Source of the DNA: HGM04593 sp045644465
GTDB lineage: Bacteria > Bacteroidota > Bacteroidia > Bacteroidales > Bacteroidaceae
Direction of reading: 5' to 3'
Length of the DNA: 32,801 bases
Assembly: GCA_045644465.1 (NCBI GenBank)
Contig: JAZRGV010000060.1
Coordinates: forward strand, 1-32,801
The notes under the pieces were generated by a model. It saw only the letters and a program-made list of their open reading frames with translations, was not told the origin of the DNA and made no database searches. Numbering within the stretch: the first letter of the stretch is position 1; every line of letters begins with the position of its first letter. Position numbers and translations under genes: made by a program. Positions 6,930-15,139 of this stretch are shown here, in pieces.

Positions 6930-9494
6930 ATGATTGCTATTAGTAACACAAACCAACCAAGTTGGAAAACTGTTAATGTTAAATCTTACATTCCCGAGTC
7001 ACTCAAGCCACTCGAGGAATTATCACGTAACCTTTGGTGGGTATGGAACGAAGAGGCAAAAGAACTCTTCAAGATGCTCGACAGCGAGCTTTTCAAGGCT
7101 TGTGGTGGCAACCCTGTTCTCTTGTTGGAGAAGTTGGGTGTAGAGAAACTCGACGAACTTTCAAAGAATAAGACTATTCTTGACAAATTGGCAGATGTAT
7201 ATGCTGATTTCCGTCGTTATATGGATGTTAAGCCAAATGCAGAGCGTCCTTCAGTAGCATACTTCTGTATGGAGTATGGTTTGACAAGCGTATTGAAGAT
7301 ATATTCAGGTGGTCTTGGTATTCTTGCCGGTGACTATTTGAAAGAGGCTTCTGACTCAAACGTTGATATGTGTGCTGTTGGTTTCTTGTATCGTTACGGT
7401 TACTTCAGCCAGTCACTTTCAATGGACGGTTCACAGATTGCAAACTACGACGCACAGAACTTCAACCAGCTCCCAATAGAGCGCGTATATGAGGAAGACG
7501 GCGTTACTCCACTTGTAATCCATGTTCCTTACATCGACTACTATGTTCACGCTAATGTATGGAAGGTAAATGTAGGTCGTGTACCTCTCTACCTCCTCGA
7601 TACAGATTTCGACATGAACAGCGAGTTCGACAAACCTATCACTCACAAGCTCTATGGTGGCGATTGGGAAAACCGCTTGAAACAGGAAATTCTCCTTGGT
7701 ATCGGTGGTATGATCGCTTTGGAGAAGATGGGTATCAAGAAGGAAATCTATCACTGCAACGAAGGTCACGCAGCACTTTGCAACCTTTACCGTTTGACAC
7801 AGTATATCAAGAGCGGTTACACATACGAAGAGGCTCTTGAGATTGTACGTTCAAGCTCACTTTACACAGTTCACACTCCTGTTCCTGCTGGTCACGACTA
7901 TTTCGACGAAGCTCTCTTCGGTAAGTACATGAGAGGTTATGCAAGCCAGCTCAACATCACTTGGGACGACTTGATGAACCTTGGTCGCATCAACGCAGGT
8001 GACAAGAACGAGCGTTTCTGTATGTCAACATTCGCTTGCAACACTTGTCAGGAAATCAACGGTGTTAGCCGTCTCCACGGTAAGGTTTCTAAGTCAATGT
8101 TTGCTGAAATTTGGAAGGGTTACTTCCCAGAGGAGAACCACGTTGGTTATGTAACTAACGGTGTTCACTATCCTACATGGGTTGCTCCTGAGTGGGACAA
8201 GCTCTACAAGGAGAACTTCGATGCAAACTTCATCAACGACCAGTCAAACGAGGATATCTGGCATGCTATTGACAAGATTTCTAACGAGACTATCTGGAAT
8301 ACACGTATCGCTCGCAAGAAGATGCTTATCAATTACATCAAGAAGGCATTCAGCGAAGAGTGGTTGAAGAACCAGGGTGACCCAATGCGTATCGTTGACG
8401 TTGTTAAGAAGATTAACCCGGATGCCCTTGTAATTGGTTTCGCTCGTCGTTTCGCTACTTACAAGCGTGCTCACCTTCTCTTCACCGACCTTGATCGTCT
8501 TGCTAAATTGTTGAACAACCCTGAGCGTCCAATCCAGTTCTTGTTCGCAGGTAAGGCTCACCCACATGATGGTGCAGGTCAGGGCTTGATTAAGAAGATT
8601 ATCGAAGTATCACGCCGTCCTGAGTTCGTTGGTAAGATTATCTTCCTTGAGAACTACGATATGGACCTAGCTAAGTTGCTCGTATCGGGTGTGGATATCT
8701 GGATGAATACTCCTACACGACCTCTCGAGGCTTCAGGTACATCAGGTGAGAAGGCTCTTATGAACGGTGTCCTCAACTTCTCAGTTCTTGATGGTTGGTG
8801 GTGCGAGGGTTACAAACCAGGTGCTGGTTGGGCTTTGAAAGAGGAACGTACATATCAGAACCAGGAGTTCCAGGATCAGCTCGATGCCGCTACAATCTAT
8901 ACATTGCTCGAGAACGAGATATTGCCAATGTACTACAACCGTGGTGGCAAGGCATACTCTGACGAGTGGGTTGCTTGCATCAAGAAGTCAATCGCAGAGG
9001 TTGCACCTCACTTCACAATGAAGCGTCAGCTCGACGACTACTACAGCAAGTTCTACTGCAAGCAGGCTAAGCGTTATCACCACCTCGTAGCAAACGACTC
9101 TAAGGTTGTTCGTGAGCTTGCAAAGTGGAAGGAAGAGGTTGCTGCTAAGTGGAACGCAGTTGAGGTTCTTTCAGTTGAGGGTGCTCAGGACTTCTTGAAC
9201 GGTGCAATGTCAGCTGGCGAAAAGTACAACGTATCAATCAAGGTTGACGAGAAGGGTCTTGACAATGCAGTAGCTATTGAGCTTGTAGTGTTGGATACCG
9301 ATGCCAAGGGTCACGAGACTGTATTTGCTACATATCCTTTGGAAGTTGTACAGCGCGAGGGTAACATCTTTACATTCGCTGCAGAGATCGCTCCTACAAA
9401 CGCCGGTGCATTCAAGATTGCATTCCGTATGTATCCTAAGCACGAGGAACTTCCTCACCGTATGGACTTTGCATACGTTAAGTGGTTTGCTTAA
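6930..9494 (+). CDS. glgP: Alpha-glucan (glycogen/maltodextrin) phosphorylase, GT35
   Basis: 854 residues. It releases glucose-1-phosphate from alpha-glucan using pyridoxal phosphate. The N-terminal 100 residues (SLKPLEELSRNLWWVWNEEA) form the DUF3417 extension typical of the alpha-glucan phosphorylases of bacteria and archaea, rather than the allosteric N-terminus of animal enzymes. Then come the GT35 core, with EASGTSGEKALMNG carrying the PLP lysine (Lys608), and a C-terminal extension (about 740-854) that looks like a beta-sandwich. Codon use is biased towards frequent codons, suggesting high expression. It is the second gene of the glycogen operon and ends just before a strong terminator. 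Confident. Confidence 0.95.
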   Translation: MIAISNTNQPSWKTVNVKSYIPESLKPLEELSRNLWWVWNEEAKELFKMLDSELFKACGGNPVLLLEKLGVEKLDELSKNKTILDKLADVYADFRRYMDVKPNAERPSVAYFCMEYGLTSVLKIYSGGLGILAGDYLKEASDSNVDMCAVGFLYRYGYFSQSLSMDGSQIANYDAQNFNQLPIERVYEEDGVTPLVIHVPYIDYYVHANVWKVNVGRVPLYLLDTDFDMNSEFDKPITHKLYGGDWENRLKQEILLGIGGMIALEKMGIKKEIYHCNEGHAALCNLYRLTQYIKSGYTYEEALEIVRSSSLYTVHTPVPAGHDYFDEALFGKYMRGYASQLNITWDDLMNLGRINAGDKNERFCMSTFACNTCQEINGVSRLHGKVSKSMFAEIWKGYFPEENHVGYVTNGVHYPTWVAPEWDKLYKENFDANFINDQSNEDIWHAIDKISNETIWNTRIARKKMLINYIKKAFSEEWLKNQGDPMRIVDVVKKINPDALVIGFARRFATYKRAHLLFTDLDRLAKLLNNPERPIQFLFAGKAHPHDGAGQGLIKKIIEVSRRPEFVGKIIFLENYDMDLAKLLVSGVDIWMNTPTRPLEASGTSGEKALMNGVLNFSVLDGWWCEGYKPGAGWALKEERTYQNQEFQDQLDAATIYTLLENEILPMYYNRGGKAYSDEWVACIKKSIAEVAPHFTMKRQLDDYYSKFYCKQAKRYHHLVANDSKVVRELAKWKEEVAAKWNAVEVLSVEGAQDFLNGAMSAGEKYNVSIKVDEKGLDNAVAIELVVLDTDAKGHETVFATYPLEVVQREGNIFTFAAEIAPTNAGAFKIAFRMYPKHEELPHRMDFAYVKWFA

Positions 9495-9512
9495 TAAAAA
9501 TTACTATACAAC

Positions 9513-9547
9513 AAAAAAGCTCTTACCCACAGGGATAAGAGCTTTTT
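9513..9547 (+). terminator. Intrinsic terminator of the glycogen operon
   Basis: AAAAAAGCTCTTA (9513-9525) pairs perfectly with TAAGAGCTTTTTT (9535-9547), with CCC/GGG able to extend the stem inward. It ends in a T run and lies 19 nt after the glgP stop. Confidence 0.9.
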
Positions 9548-9603
9548 TGTTTACGTTTAGTTTTATTAAACATGACAAAACCAAAAAGTTTATAAAATTT
9601 TAC

Positions 9604-9611
9604 TACTTTTG
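9604..9611 (+). promoter_or_regulatory. -7 box directly before the hemolysin III start
   Basis: TACTTTTG ends only 6 nt before the ATG at 9618. With the usual distance from the -7 box to the start point, transcription would begin at or within a few nt of the ATG, so the mRNA may be leaderless. Confidence 0.5.
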
Positions 9612-9617
9612 CTTATT

Positions 9618-10280
9618 ATGAGCAACGAAACTAAAAGATACACAATACAAGAAGAGAGATGGAATGCCATTTCTCATTCTGTTGGTATAGTAGGAGGCAT
9701 AATAGTCTGTGCCATTTTTATTAAAAAAGTAATAGCAAACGGTGGTGATGCATGGGATTTGACAGGTGTGTTGTTATATATGTTCGGTATGTTGTCGTCA
9801 TATATATTCTCAACTCTTTACCACGCCACTTCCCCCGATAGTAAATGGCGCAGACCTTTGCGTAAACTCGACCATTCTGCTATATATTGGCATATTGCAG
9901 GCAGTTATTCTCCAATAACACTCATTGCTATGCGCGACACAGGCTATTGGGGTTGGGGTATATTCATCTTCTGTTGGCTTTGCGCCATTGTGGGTACCTC
10001 TTTGAGTTTATACAGTCTCAAGAAACATAATATTCTTGAAACGGTGTGTTATGTTCTTATGGGATTGACAATTCTTGTAGCAACAAAGCAATTCTATGAT
10101 GCTGTGGCTCTTCCCGTATTCCTTTGGGTTGTTGGCGAAGGTGTTGCATACATCACAGGAGCTGTGTTCTACAGCTTTCACAAAGTAAAATATATACACA
10201 CAGTATTCCACTTCTTTGTATTATTGGGCACAATGTGCCATATGATAGCAACGTGGTATGTGATAAACGAAATGATATGA
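9618..10280 (+). CDS. Hemolysin III family (PAQR/TrhA-like) membrane protein
   Basis: 220 residues from the ATG. The TTG nine bases upstream would add only MLI and overlaps the promoter box, so ATG is preferred. About seven membrane helices. The family motifs are present: EERWNAISHSVG near the N-terminus, STLYHATSP, LDHSAIYWHIAGSYSP, and a C-terminal helix HTVFHFFVLLGTMCH with the His residues that bind zinc in PAQR proteins. Relatives (E. coli TrhA/YqfA) act in membrane-energy and lipid homeostasis; 'hemolysin' is historical. Its stop overlaps the murB start (ATGA), so the two are translationally coupled. Confidence 0.88.
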   Translation: MSNETKRYTIQEERWNAISHSVGIVGGIIVCAIFIKKVIANGGDAWDLTGVLLYMFGMLSSYIFSTLYHATSPDSKWRRPLRKLDHSAIYWHIAGSYSPITLIAMRDTGYWGWGIFIFCWLCAIVGTSLSLYSLKKHNILETVCYVLMGLTILVATKQFYDAVALPVFLWVVGEGVAYITGAVFYSFHKVKYIHTVFHFFVLLGTMCHMIATWYVINEMI

Positions 10281-11287
10281 TAAACCAGTTCAATAAATAT
10301 CCGCTCCTTTCACACAACACGTTCGGCATTGAGGCTATTGCCGAGCAATTCGTCGAATTCTCGTCGGTTGACGACTTACTCTCTTATCTTGGTAAAGGAT
10401 TCGACGGCCGTTCGTTGGTTATTGGCGGTGGCAGTAATCTTCTCTTTGTAAATGATTTTGACGGTACAATATTTCATTCGTTAATCAAGGGTATGGATGT
10501 TCTTCAGGAGGATGAAGATACTTTGTTGTTACGTGTGGGCAGCGGAGTCAATTGGGATGAATTGGTTGCATACACCGTTGAGAATGGTTGGGGAGGTCTG
10601 GAAAATCTCTCGGCTATTCCCGGCGAAGTGGGCGCAAGTGCTGTGCAGAACGTGGGCGCGTATGGTGTAGAAGCCGGAGACCTTATAGTGAAGGTGGAAA
10701 CTGTGAGATTGAGTGATGCAACACGTGCAGAGTTTTTGCACGATGATTGCAATTTCTCATACCGCCACAGCATATTCAAGGCAACCGAAAAGGGCAGGCA
10801 CATAATAACTCATGTTACATACCGCCTTTCAAAAAGAGAGTCTTTCAAACTAACCTATGGCAACCTTAGCGAAAAAGTAGAGCAACTTGGTGGAGCAACG
10901 CTTGCCAATGTGCGTAAGGCTGTATGTGAGATACGAGAAGCAAAACTGCCTAGCCCTGATAAGGTTGGCAGTGCGGGCAGTTTCTTTATGAACCCGGTTG
11001 TAGCAAAGTGCGTGGCAGAAAGCTTGAGTAATGATTATCCCACAATGCCGCAATACCCTTTGCCTTGTGGAAATGTAAAACTCTCGGCAGGGTGGCTCAT
11101 TGAACAGTGCGGATGGAAGAACACTCCTCATGAGCATGTTGGCGTGTATCAGCATCAGGCACTTGTCGTAATAAACCGTGGCGGTGCCACCGGTAAGGAT
11201 GTGCTCAACTTTGCCTCGGCAGTTGTAGTCTCGGTGAAAGAGAAATTTGGTGTGCTTCTGAATATGGAAGTCAACGTAATAGAGTAA
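10277..11287 (+). CDS. murB: UDP-N-acetylenolpyruvoylglucosamine reductase
   Basis: 336 residues. It reduces UDP-GlcNAc-enolpyruvate to UDP-MurNAc with NADPH and FAD, the second committed step of peptidoglycan synthesis, in the cytoplasm. FAD-binding motifs LVIGGGSNLLF and ENLSAIPGEVGASAVQNVGA are clear. The proton-donor serine is in GSAGSFF (Ser235), and the protein ends with the conserved glutamate region (MEVNVIE). The chosen start overlaps the upstream stop as ATGA and gives the expected N-terminus (LLSHNTFGIEA). A longer open frame upstream (from 10124) would overlap the hemolysin III gene and shows no family similarity. E. coli-type (type I) domain order. Confidence 0.95.
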   Translation: MINQFNKYPLLSHNTFGIEAIAEQFVEFSSVDDLLSYLGKGFDGRSLVIGGGSNLLFVNDFDGTIFHSLIKGMDVLQEDEDTLLLRVGSGVNWDELVAYTVENGWGGLENLSAIPGEVGASAVQNVGAYGVEAGDLIVKVETVRLSDATRAEFLHDDCNFSYRHSIFKATEKGRHIITHVTYRLSKRESFKLTYGNLSEKVEQLGGATLANVRKAVCEIREAKLPSPDKVGSAGSFFMNPVVAKCVAESLSNDYPTMPQYPLPCGNVKLSAGWLIEQCGWKNTPHEHVGVYQHQALVVINRGGATGKDVLNFASAVVVSVKEKFGVLLNMEVNVIE

Positions 11288-11293
11288 CGTGGC

Positions 11294-12055
11294 ATGAAAC
11301 TCACATTTTTAGGAACAGGAACATCTACAGGCGTACCCGAGATAGGATGCAAGTGCGAGGTTTGCACATCGTCCGACCCTCGCGATGCACGTATGCGTTG
11401 TTCGGCTCTGCTCGAAGAGGGAGATACTACTATTCTCATCGATTGCGGCCCCGATTTCCGCATGCAGATGTTGCGTGCCGACGTAAGGAAGATTGACGCA
11501 GTATTGATGACACACAAGCACTACGATCACCTTGTGGGAATTGATGACCTGCGTCCATATACACACTCAAAGGAATTGCCTATATATGCCGACCGAGAGA
11601 CAGAGATGCAGATACACTCTATGTTCCCATACTGTTTCTACAAGGTAAAATATCCCGGTGTGGCAAACATAGCTGTTGTTCCCATCGATCATTCACAACC
11701 CTTTAGAGTTGGTGCTGTTGACGTTGTCCCAATACGAGTGTTTCATGGTATGATGGCTATAACAGCCTATCGTTTTGGCAAGCTTGCCTATATCACTGAT
11801 ATGAGTTATATAGAGCCAAGCGAATTGGAAAAGCTTAATGGAGTAGAGGTACTTGTCATAAATGCTTTGCGTTTTTCCAAACCTCACAAGACGCATCAGA
11901 CGGTACTCGAAGCCTTTGACATAATAAACAAGGTGAAACCACGTGAAGTCTATTTCATTCATCTGATGCACCACATAGGCTTGCATGCTAAATTCGAGAA
12001 ATGCCTACCTGCGGGAGTGCATCTTGCATACGATGGTCTGGAAATTGAAATATAG
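11294..12055 (+). CDS. Metallo-beta-lactamase-fold hydrolase (PhnP-like phosphodiesterase)
   Basis: 253 residues. The N-terminus LGTGTSTGVPEIGCKCEVC with closely spaced cysteines is typical of PhnP-like and lipoate/octanoyl-associated MBL enzymes; the cysteines probably bind a structural zinc. The metal motif HxHxDH is complete (His74, His76, Asp78, His79, in MTHKHYDHLVG). A late HLMHHIGLH block supplies further histidines. The substrate is probably a cyclic or phosphodiester metabolite, but it cannot be assigned. It starts 6 bp after murB and is the last gene of this plus-strand group. Confidence 0.85.
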   Translation: MKLTFLGTGTSTGVPEIGCKCEVCTSSDPRDARMRCSALLEEGDTTILIDCGPDFRMQMLRADVRKIDAVLMTHKHYDHLVGIDDLRPYTHSKELPIYADRETEMQIHSMFPYCFYKVKYPGVANIAVVPIDHSQPFRVGAVDVVPIRVFHGMMAITAYRFGKLAYITDMSYIEPSELEKLNGVEVLVINALRFSKPHKTHQTVLEAFDIINKVKPREVYFIHLMHHIGLHAKFEKCLPAGVHLAYDGLEIEI

Positions 12056-12095
12056 AAAAAGTGGAAACGAGATAATTCGTTTCCACTTTTTCTAT
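12052..12095. terminator. Bidirectional terminator with 19-bp perfect stem
   Basis: ATAGAAAAAGTGGAAACGA (12052-12070) pairs with its exact complement at 12077-12095 around a 6-nt loop. The stem starts inside the stop codon of the MBL gene and lies 12 bp from the end of the convergent lipoprotein gene, so it probably serves both. Confidence 0.9.
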
Positions 12096-12107
12096 ATTAA
12101 GATAGCT

Positions 12108-13241
12108 TTATAGCGAGTAACAGAAATTGAATGTTACAGATGTGCGGGTACTTCCATGTTCAAATTCGTATCTCCACTGAGGCAGATGACCTGTCTGTAC
12201 ACACAAATCGATCATGAATTTCTTGTATCGGTATTGCCAACCGGCTTTTACACCAACATTTAACAAATCAAAGAAATTACCAGTGCCGTAGTCGAACCAA
12301 CTACCGTTTGAATTGGCATAAGACAATGACACTGATGGGCCGACGTGCAAACCAATAGCTGAATTTCGGCCAATCTCGTGTATATATGCGAACTGGAACG
12401 GAACTACATATATGTTATGAACATACTCGAAACAATGGTACACGTCGTATGAAGTGGGATAGTAACTTCCGTAGTAGCCACCTGAATAACTATAGTTGTA
12501 GTTTCCATTATAATCGAGATATCCAAAGTTCATATTGTCAACCTCTGAAGAGTAGAACGTTTTGTCGCATGAAGCATCACAACCTTGTGATGACAAACCT
12601 ATCTCAAATCCATACTGCCAACGCTTACTCTTGCTTATTGGTCTCCACTTTACATAAGAAATATCGTATGCAAACATAGGATCACTGTAATTGATGGCAG
12701 AACTGCTTGCTGTCATTGCACCAATACCTAAAGAAATATACTTTTTCTTGTCAAGAATTGAATTGTTCTTGTTTGTTGAAATGCTGTTTTTAACAAAACT
12801 GTTTCGTTTGTAAGCATTAGAATGACTTTTCTCATTCACATATACCTTCTCGGGGCGGAAGAGGATAGAATCCTCAATTGCACGGAAGTTTGTGAAATTG
12901 GCAGGACGACCGCTCACTGTGATAGATGTAACCTTTGCGCCACCGAATAACTTGCGTTTCTTAACAACGTGATAACGTGGTTCAACAAGTATGTCGGCAT
13001 TTGCCGCTTCAAGAATTTTTGCTTCGGCAATGCGTTTTATATTCTCTTCTCCACCTTTTTGCATTGCATCGGTCACGTGTGATATAGTATATGACTCGCG
13101 TTTGTCAGATACAGCAAGGTCTGCTAATGTGATGCTGTTTATCGAAGAACCGGTATCAACGTTTCTTGATGTCTGCATCAATGTTTGACACGATGTAAGC
13201 ATTATGGCTGAGAGAGCAATAATACCTATTATCTTTTTCAT
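12108..13241 (-). CDS. Lipoprotein with C-terminal beta-barrel-like region
   Basis: 377 residues. Signal peptide with lipobox LTSC (Cys18), so it is exported and lipidated. Residues about 20-125 share a layout with the downstream-numbered neighbour (QTSRN, then VSGRPANFTNF): a TQTSR-like start and an SGRPA motif. From about 170 to the end are alternating aromatic and polar residues (YDISYVKWRPIS, YGFEIGLSS, VGVKAGWQYRYKKF) ending in VTFNFCYSL, as in outer-membrane barrels. A Tyr/Gly/Ser-rich stretch (about 245-265) is probably an exposed loop. Fusion of a periplasmic lipoprotein domain with a barrel is unusual. Function unknown. It lies 10 bp after the related lipoprotein gene, same operon. 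Confidence 0.75.
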   Translation of the reverse strand: MKKIIGIIALSAIMLTSCQTLMQTSRNVDTGSSINSITLADLAVSDKRESYTISHVTDAMQKGGEENIKRIAEAKILEAANADILVEPRYHVVKKRKLFGGAKVTSITVSGRPANFTNFRAIEDSILFRPEKVYVNEKSHSNAYKRNSFVKNSISTNKNNSILDKKKYISLGIGAMTASSSAINYSDPMFAYDISYVKWRPISKSKRWQYGFEIGLSSQGCDASCDKTFYSSEVDNMNFGYLDYNGNYNYSYSGGYYGSYYPTSYDVYHCFEYVHNIYVVPFQFAYIHEIGRNSAIGLHVGPSVSLSYANSNGSWFDYGTGNFFDLLNVGVKAGWQYRYKKFMIDLCVQTGHLPQWRYEFEHGSTRTSVTFNFCYSL

Positions 13242-13251
13242 GAGTCAACTG

Positions 13252-13728
13252 TTATTTGAAGAATTTTAAAATACCACCTTTGCTATTAGATGTGTTATTT
13301 ACATCAACATCATAGCAAGAACGGAATACTGGGTTACACCATACACTGTCGTTAAGTGAGTGGAAATTCTTTAGTGTTGCAGGACGTCCCGATACAATGA
13401 TGTAATCGATGTTCTTGTATATCAAGAAGTTTTCCATAGAAATAGTGTATTCGGCATCAGCCAACATATCATATGTTACACCAGTCTCTTTCTTTATCTT
13501 CTCGAGAAGTTGATATTCAGCATAGTTCTTTGAGTTCTCCAAACCACCACGATATACACCACGTGGAATATCTACTTTTAAGCAGTGACGCTCTTCGCTT
13601 GGGTTGAGTTCTGCAACAGTGGCTGAAAGAAGAGCCGATGGAGTGGTGATTGTTCTTGATGTTTGTGTGATTGTTGAACATGCAGAAACAAGAACTGCAA
13701 GGCCTAGAATAAGAAATACTTTTTTCAT
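13252..13728 (-). CDS. Small lipoprotein, paralogue of the neighbour's N-terminal domain
   Basis: 158 residues with lipobox VSAC (Cys17) followed by TITQTSRTI. The C-terminal SGRPATLKNFHSLNDSVW matches the neighbour's SGRPANFTNFRAIEDSIL, and both keep a Leu-Glu-rich helix (LLEKIKKETG against ILEAANADIL) and an ADAEYTI/EPRYHVV strand. It looks like a single-domain version of the neighbour without the barrel. It is first in the two-gene operon, with a -7 box at 13778-13785. Function unknown; periplasmic or outer-membrane location expected. Confidence 0.75.
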   Translation of the reverse strand: MKKVFLILGLAVLVSACSTITQTSRTITTPSALLSATVAELNPSEERHCLKVDIPRGVYRGGLENSKNYAEYQLLEKIKKETGVTYDMLADAEYTISMENFLIYKNIDYIIVSGRPATLKNFHSLNDSVWCNPVFRSCYDVDVNNTSNSKGGILKFFK

Positions 13729-13777
13729 GTTTGTAAATTTAAAATGGTTAATATTGAATAGTTTTTCTTAATTTTTT

Positions 13778-13785
13778 CAAAAATA
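13778..13785 (-). promoter_or_regulatory. -7 box of the lipoprotein operon
   Basis: TATTTTTG on the minus strand fits TAnnTTTG and lies about 50 nt before the start at 13728. No clear -33 partner. Confidence 0.4.
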
Positions 13786-13847
13786 ACGTTTGTCTTTCCA
13801 TTTTAAATTCATTATTTGTTAAACTTTGTTAACTGTTTAAATTTTAC

Positions 13848-13893
13848 TACACAATTAAATGCAACTAAAAGTTTAGTTGCATTTAATTGTGTA
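13848..13893 (-). terminator. 22-bp perfect inverted repeat after ispE
   Basis: The arm 13848-13869 (containing AATTAAATGCAACTAAA) is exactly complementary to 13872-13893 with a 2-nt centre. It begins 20 bp after the ispE stop. There is no T run outside the stem, so it may act as a terminator only through its AT-rich arm, or as an mRNA 3' end stabiliser. Confidence 0.6.
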
Positions 13894-13913
13894 TAATGTT
13901 GTTTATAAATTTG

Positions 13914-14732
13914 TTATAATTTCCACTGTTGGCAGAACATATTCGGATATTCAGCTTTTAACATCTCTATATTACATTCACTATTAAATATTCCAAAGAA
14001 TGCCGAACCGCTACCCGACATCGATGCATATATGGCTCCCATATCATACAGTTTATCTTTAATCTCTCTTACAGCAGGATATTTTGCAAAAACGCTCTTT
14101 TCAAAATCGTTTTTCATTAATCCTTTCCATTCGCTTATTGGCCGCTTAATGATGTCGGACAAAGCATTTGCAGGGTATTGTGGATTGACAAAGGCATACG
14201 CCTCCTTGGTAGAAATATGTATGTTGGGTTTTGCTACGACCATATATAAGCCTGCCAGGTTGCAATTTATTGGAGTGAGAATATTTCCTATTCCTGTTGC
14301 ATATGCAGGTTTGTTCTTTATGAAGAATGCACAGTCTGCACCCAGGCGCACTGCATATTCTTCGAGCTTCTCATCACTGAGATGTAGTTCGGCAATCTCA
14401 TTGAGCATCTTAAGGGCAAATGCAGCATCGGCACTGCCACCACCCATACCCGCACCGGTGGGGATATTCTTGTATAGCGACATTGTTACCTTAGGCATTT
14501 CGTGCTCTTCGGCAAGTATATTGTATGCTTTAACAACAAGGTTGTCGTTGTCACTGCCTTCGAAGTGGGCATTGTGCATAGTAAATGTAGTATCCTTCTC
14601 GCTCTTTGAAATCTCCAATATGTCATAAAGCGGAATAGGGTAGAATACGGTCTCAAGATTGTGGTATCCGTCGGGACGCTTCTCAACAACGTCGAGTCCC
14701 AGGTTTATCTTTGCATTAGGGAATGTAATCAT
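13914..14732 (-). CDS. ispE: 4-diphosphocytidyl-2-C-methyl-D-erythritol kinase
   Basis: 272 residues, GHMP kinase. It phosphorylates CDP-methylerythritol with ATP in the MEP route to isoprenoids, in the cytoplasm. The N-terminus PNAKINLGLDVVEKRPDGYH holds the substrate-binding lysine (Lys8). The glycine-rich ATP loop is PTGAGMGGGSADAA (91-104), and the catalytic aspartate is in GADCAFF (Asp133). The GSGSAFFG motif near the C-terminus (about 239-247) is the third GHMP motif. It is transcribed alone and leftwards, away from the repeat region and dnaB. Confident. Confidence 0.95.
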   Translation of the reverse strand: MITFPNAKINLGLDVVEKRPDGYHNLETVFYPIPLYDILEISKSEKDTTFTMHNAHFEGSDNDNLVVKAYNILAEEHEMPKVTMSLYKNIPTGAGMGGGSADAAFALKMLNEIAELHLSDEKLEEYAVRLGADCAFFIKNKPAYATGIGNILTPINCNLAGLYMVVAKPNIHISTKEAYAFVNPQYPANALSDIIKRPISEWKGLMKNDFEKSVFAKYPAVREIKDKLYDMGAIYASMSGSGSAFFGIFNSECNIEMLKAEYPNMFCQQWKL

Positions 14733-14790
14733 TGTGGTGCTGTTTTATCATTGCAAAAATACATCTTTTTATTAAAATAACGTAATTTCC

Positions 14791-14935
14791 GATTAACGAT
14801 TAAAGATTAACGTTGAACGATTAACGAGTAACGAATTTTGTTATTAGTTAATCGTGCGGGCCGACACCAGCCCCTACATACTATAAACTCTAAACTTTAA
14901 ACTATAAACTAAACTCATTAATCGTTAAACGGTTG
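14791..14935. repeat. 7-bp period repeats flanking a GC-rich core (mosaic intergenic repeat)
   Basis: Six heptamers run in register from 14791 to 14832: GATTAAC, GATTAAA, GATTAAC, GTTGAAC, GATTAAC, GAGTAAC. After a core (CGGGCCGACACCAGCCCC, about 14857-14874) come four TAAACTN heptamers at 14884-14911. ATTAATCGTTAAAC (about 14917-14930) then carries the reverse complement of GATTAAC-like units. The block is thus partly palindromic. It looks like a dispersed intergenic (REP or MITE-like) element rather than a gene. Confidence 0.7.
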
Positions 14936-14937
14936 AC

Positions 14938-15029
14938 AATACTCGCTGTTAGCGATCCGCAGGGCACGACTTACTCCGTGCAGCCTGCGACCAATCGCTG
15001 CTCGTATTCTCGACAGACATTACGTCTGT
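14938..15029. repeat. Imperfect long palindrome plus small hairpin upstream of dnaB
   Basis: AATACTCGCTGTTAGCGAT (from 14939) and its right counterpart ending AATCGCTGCTCGTATT (to about 15008) are imperfect inverted copies, with CGCAGGGCACG facing CGTGCAGCCTGCG in the middle. It is followed by ACAGAC/GTCTGT (15013-15029). Together with the heptamer block it fills most of the 407 bp between ispE and dnaB; no gene is seen there. Confidence 0.6.
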
Positions 15030-15072
15030 TGACAACTTGTTGTTTTTTGTTGAAAATCAAATTCATGTCTTA

Positions 15073-15104
15073 TTTGATTATTAATGCGAATGTGTGTATC
15101 TTCG
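15073..15104 (+). promoter_or_regulatory. Promoter of dnaB
   Basis: TTTG at 15073-15076, a 20-nt gap, then TATCTTCG at 15097-15104: a good -33/-7 pair with the TTCG form of the box. The leader would be about 30 nt. Confidence 0.65.
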
Positions 15105-15139
15105 CGCCACGAAATTGAGAAGCCGTTTAAATTTTTAAT

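Noticed and set aside
6930..9494. Possible inactivation of glgP because of its unusual EASGTSGEK motif
   Set aside because: This form is normal in the alpha-glucan phosphorylase branch with DUF3417; the PLP lysine is present.
9609..9617. TTG start for the hemolysin III gene
   Set aside because: It lies inside the -7 box and adds three residues without family support.
10124..10276. Longer N-terminus for murB
   Set aside because: It would overlap the hemolysin III gene by about 150 bp in another frame and has no MurB similarity; the ATGA overlap start at 10277 gives a normal MurB N-terminus.
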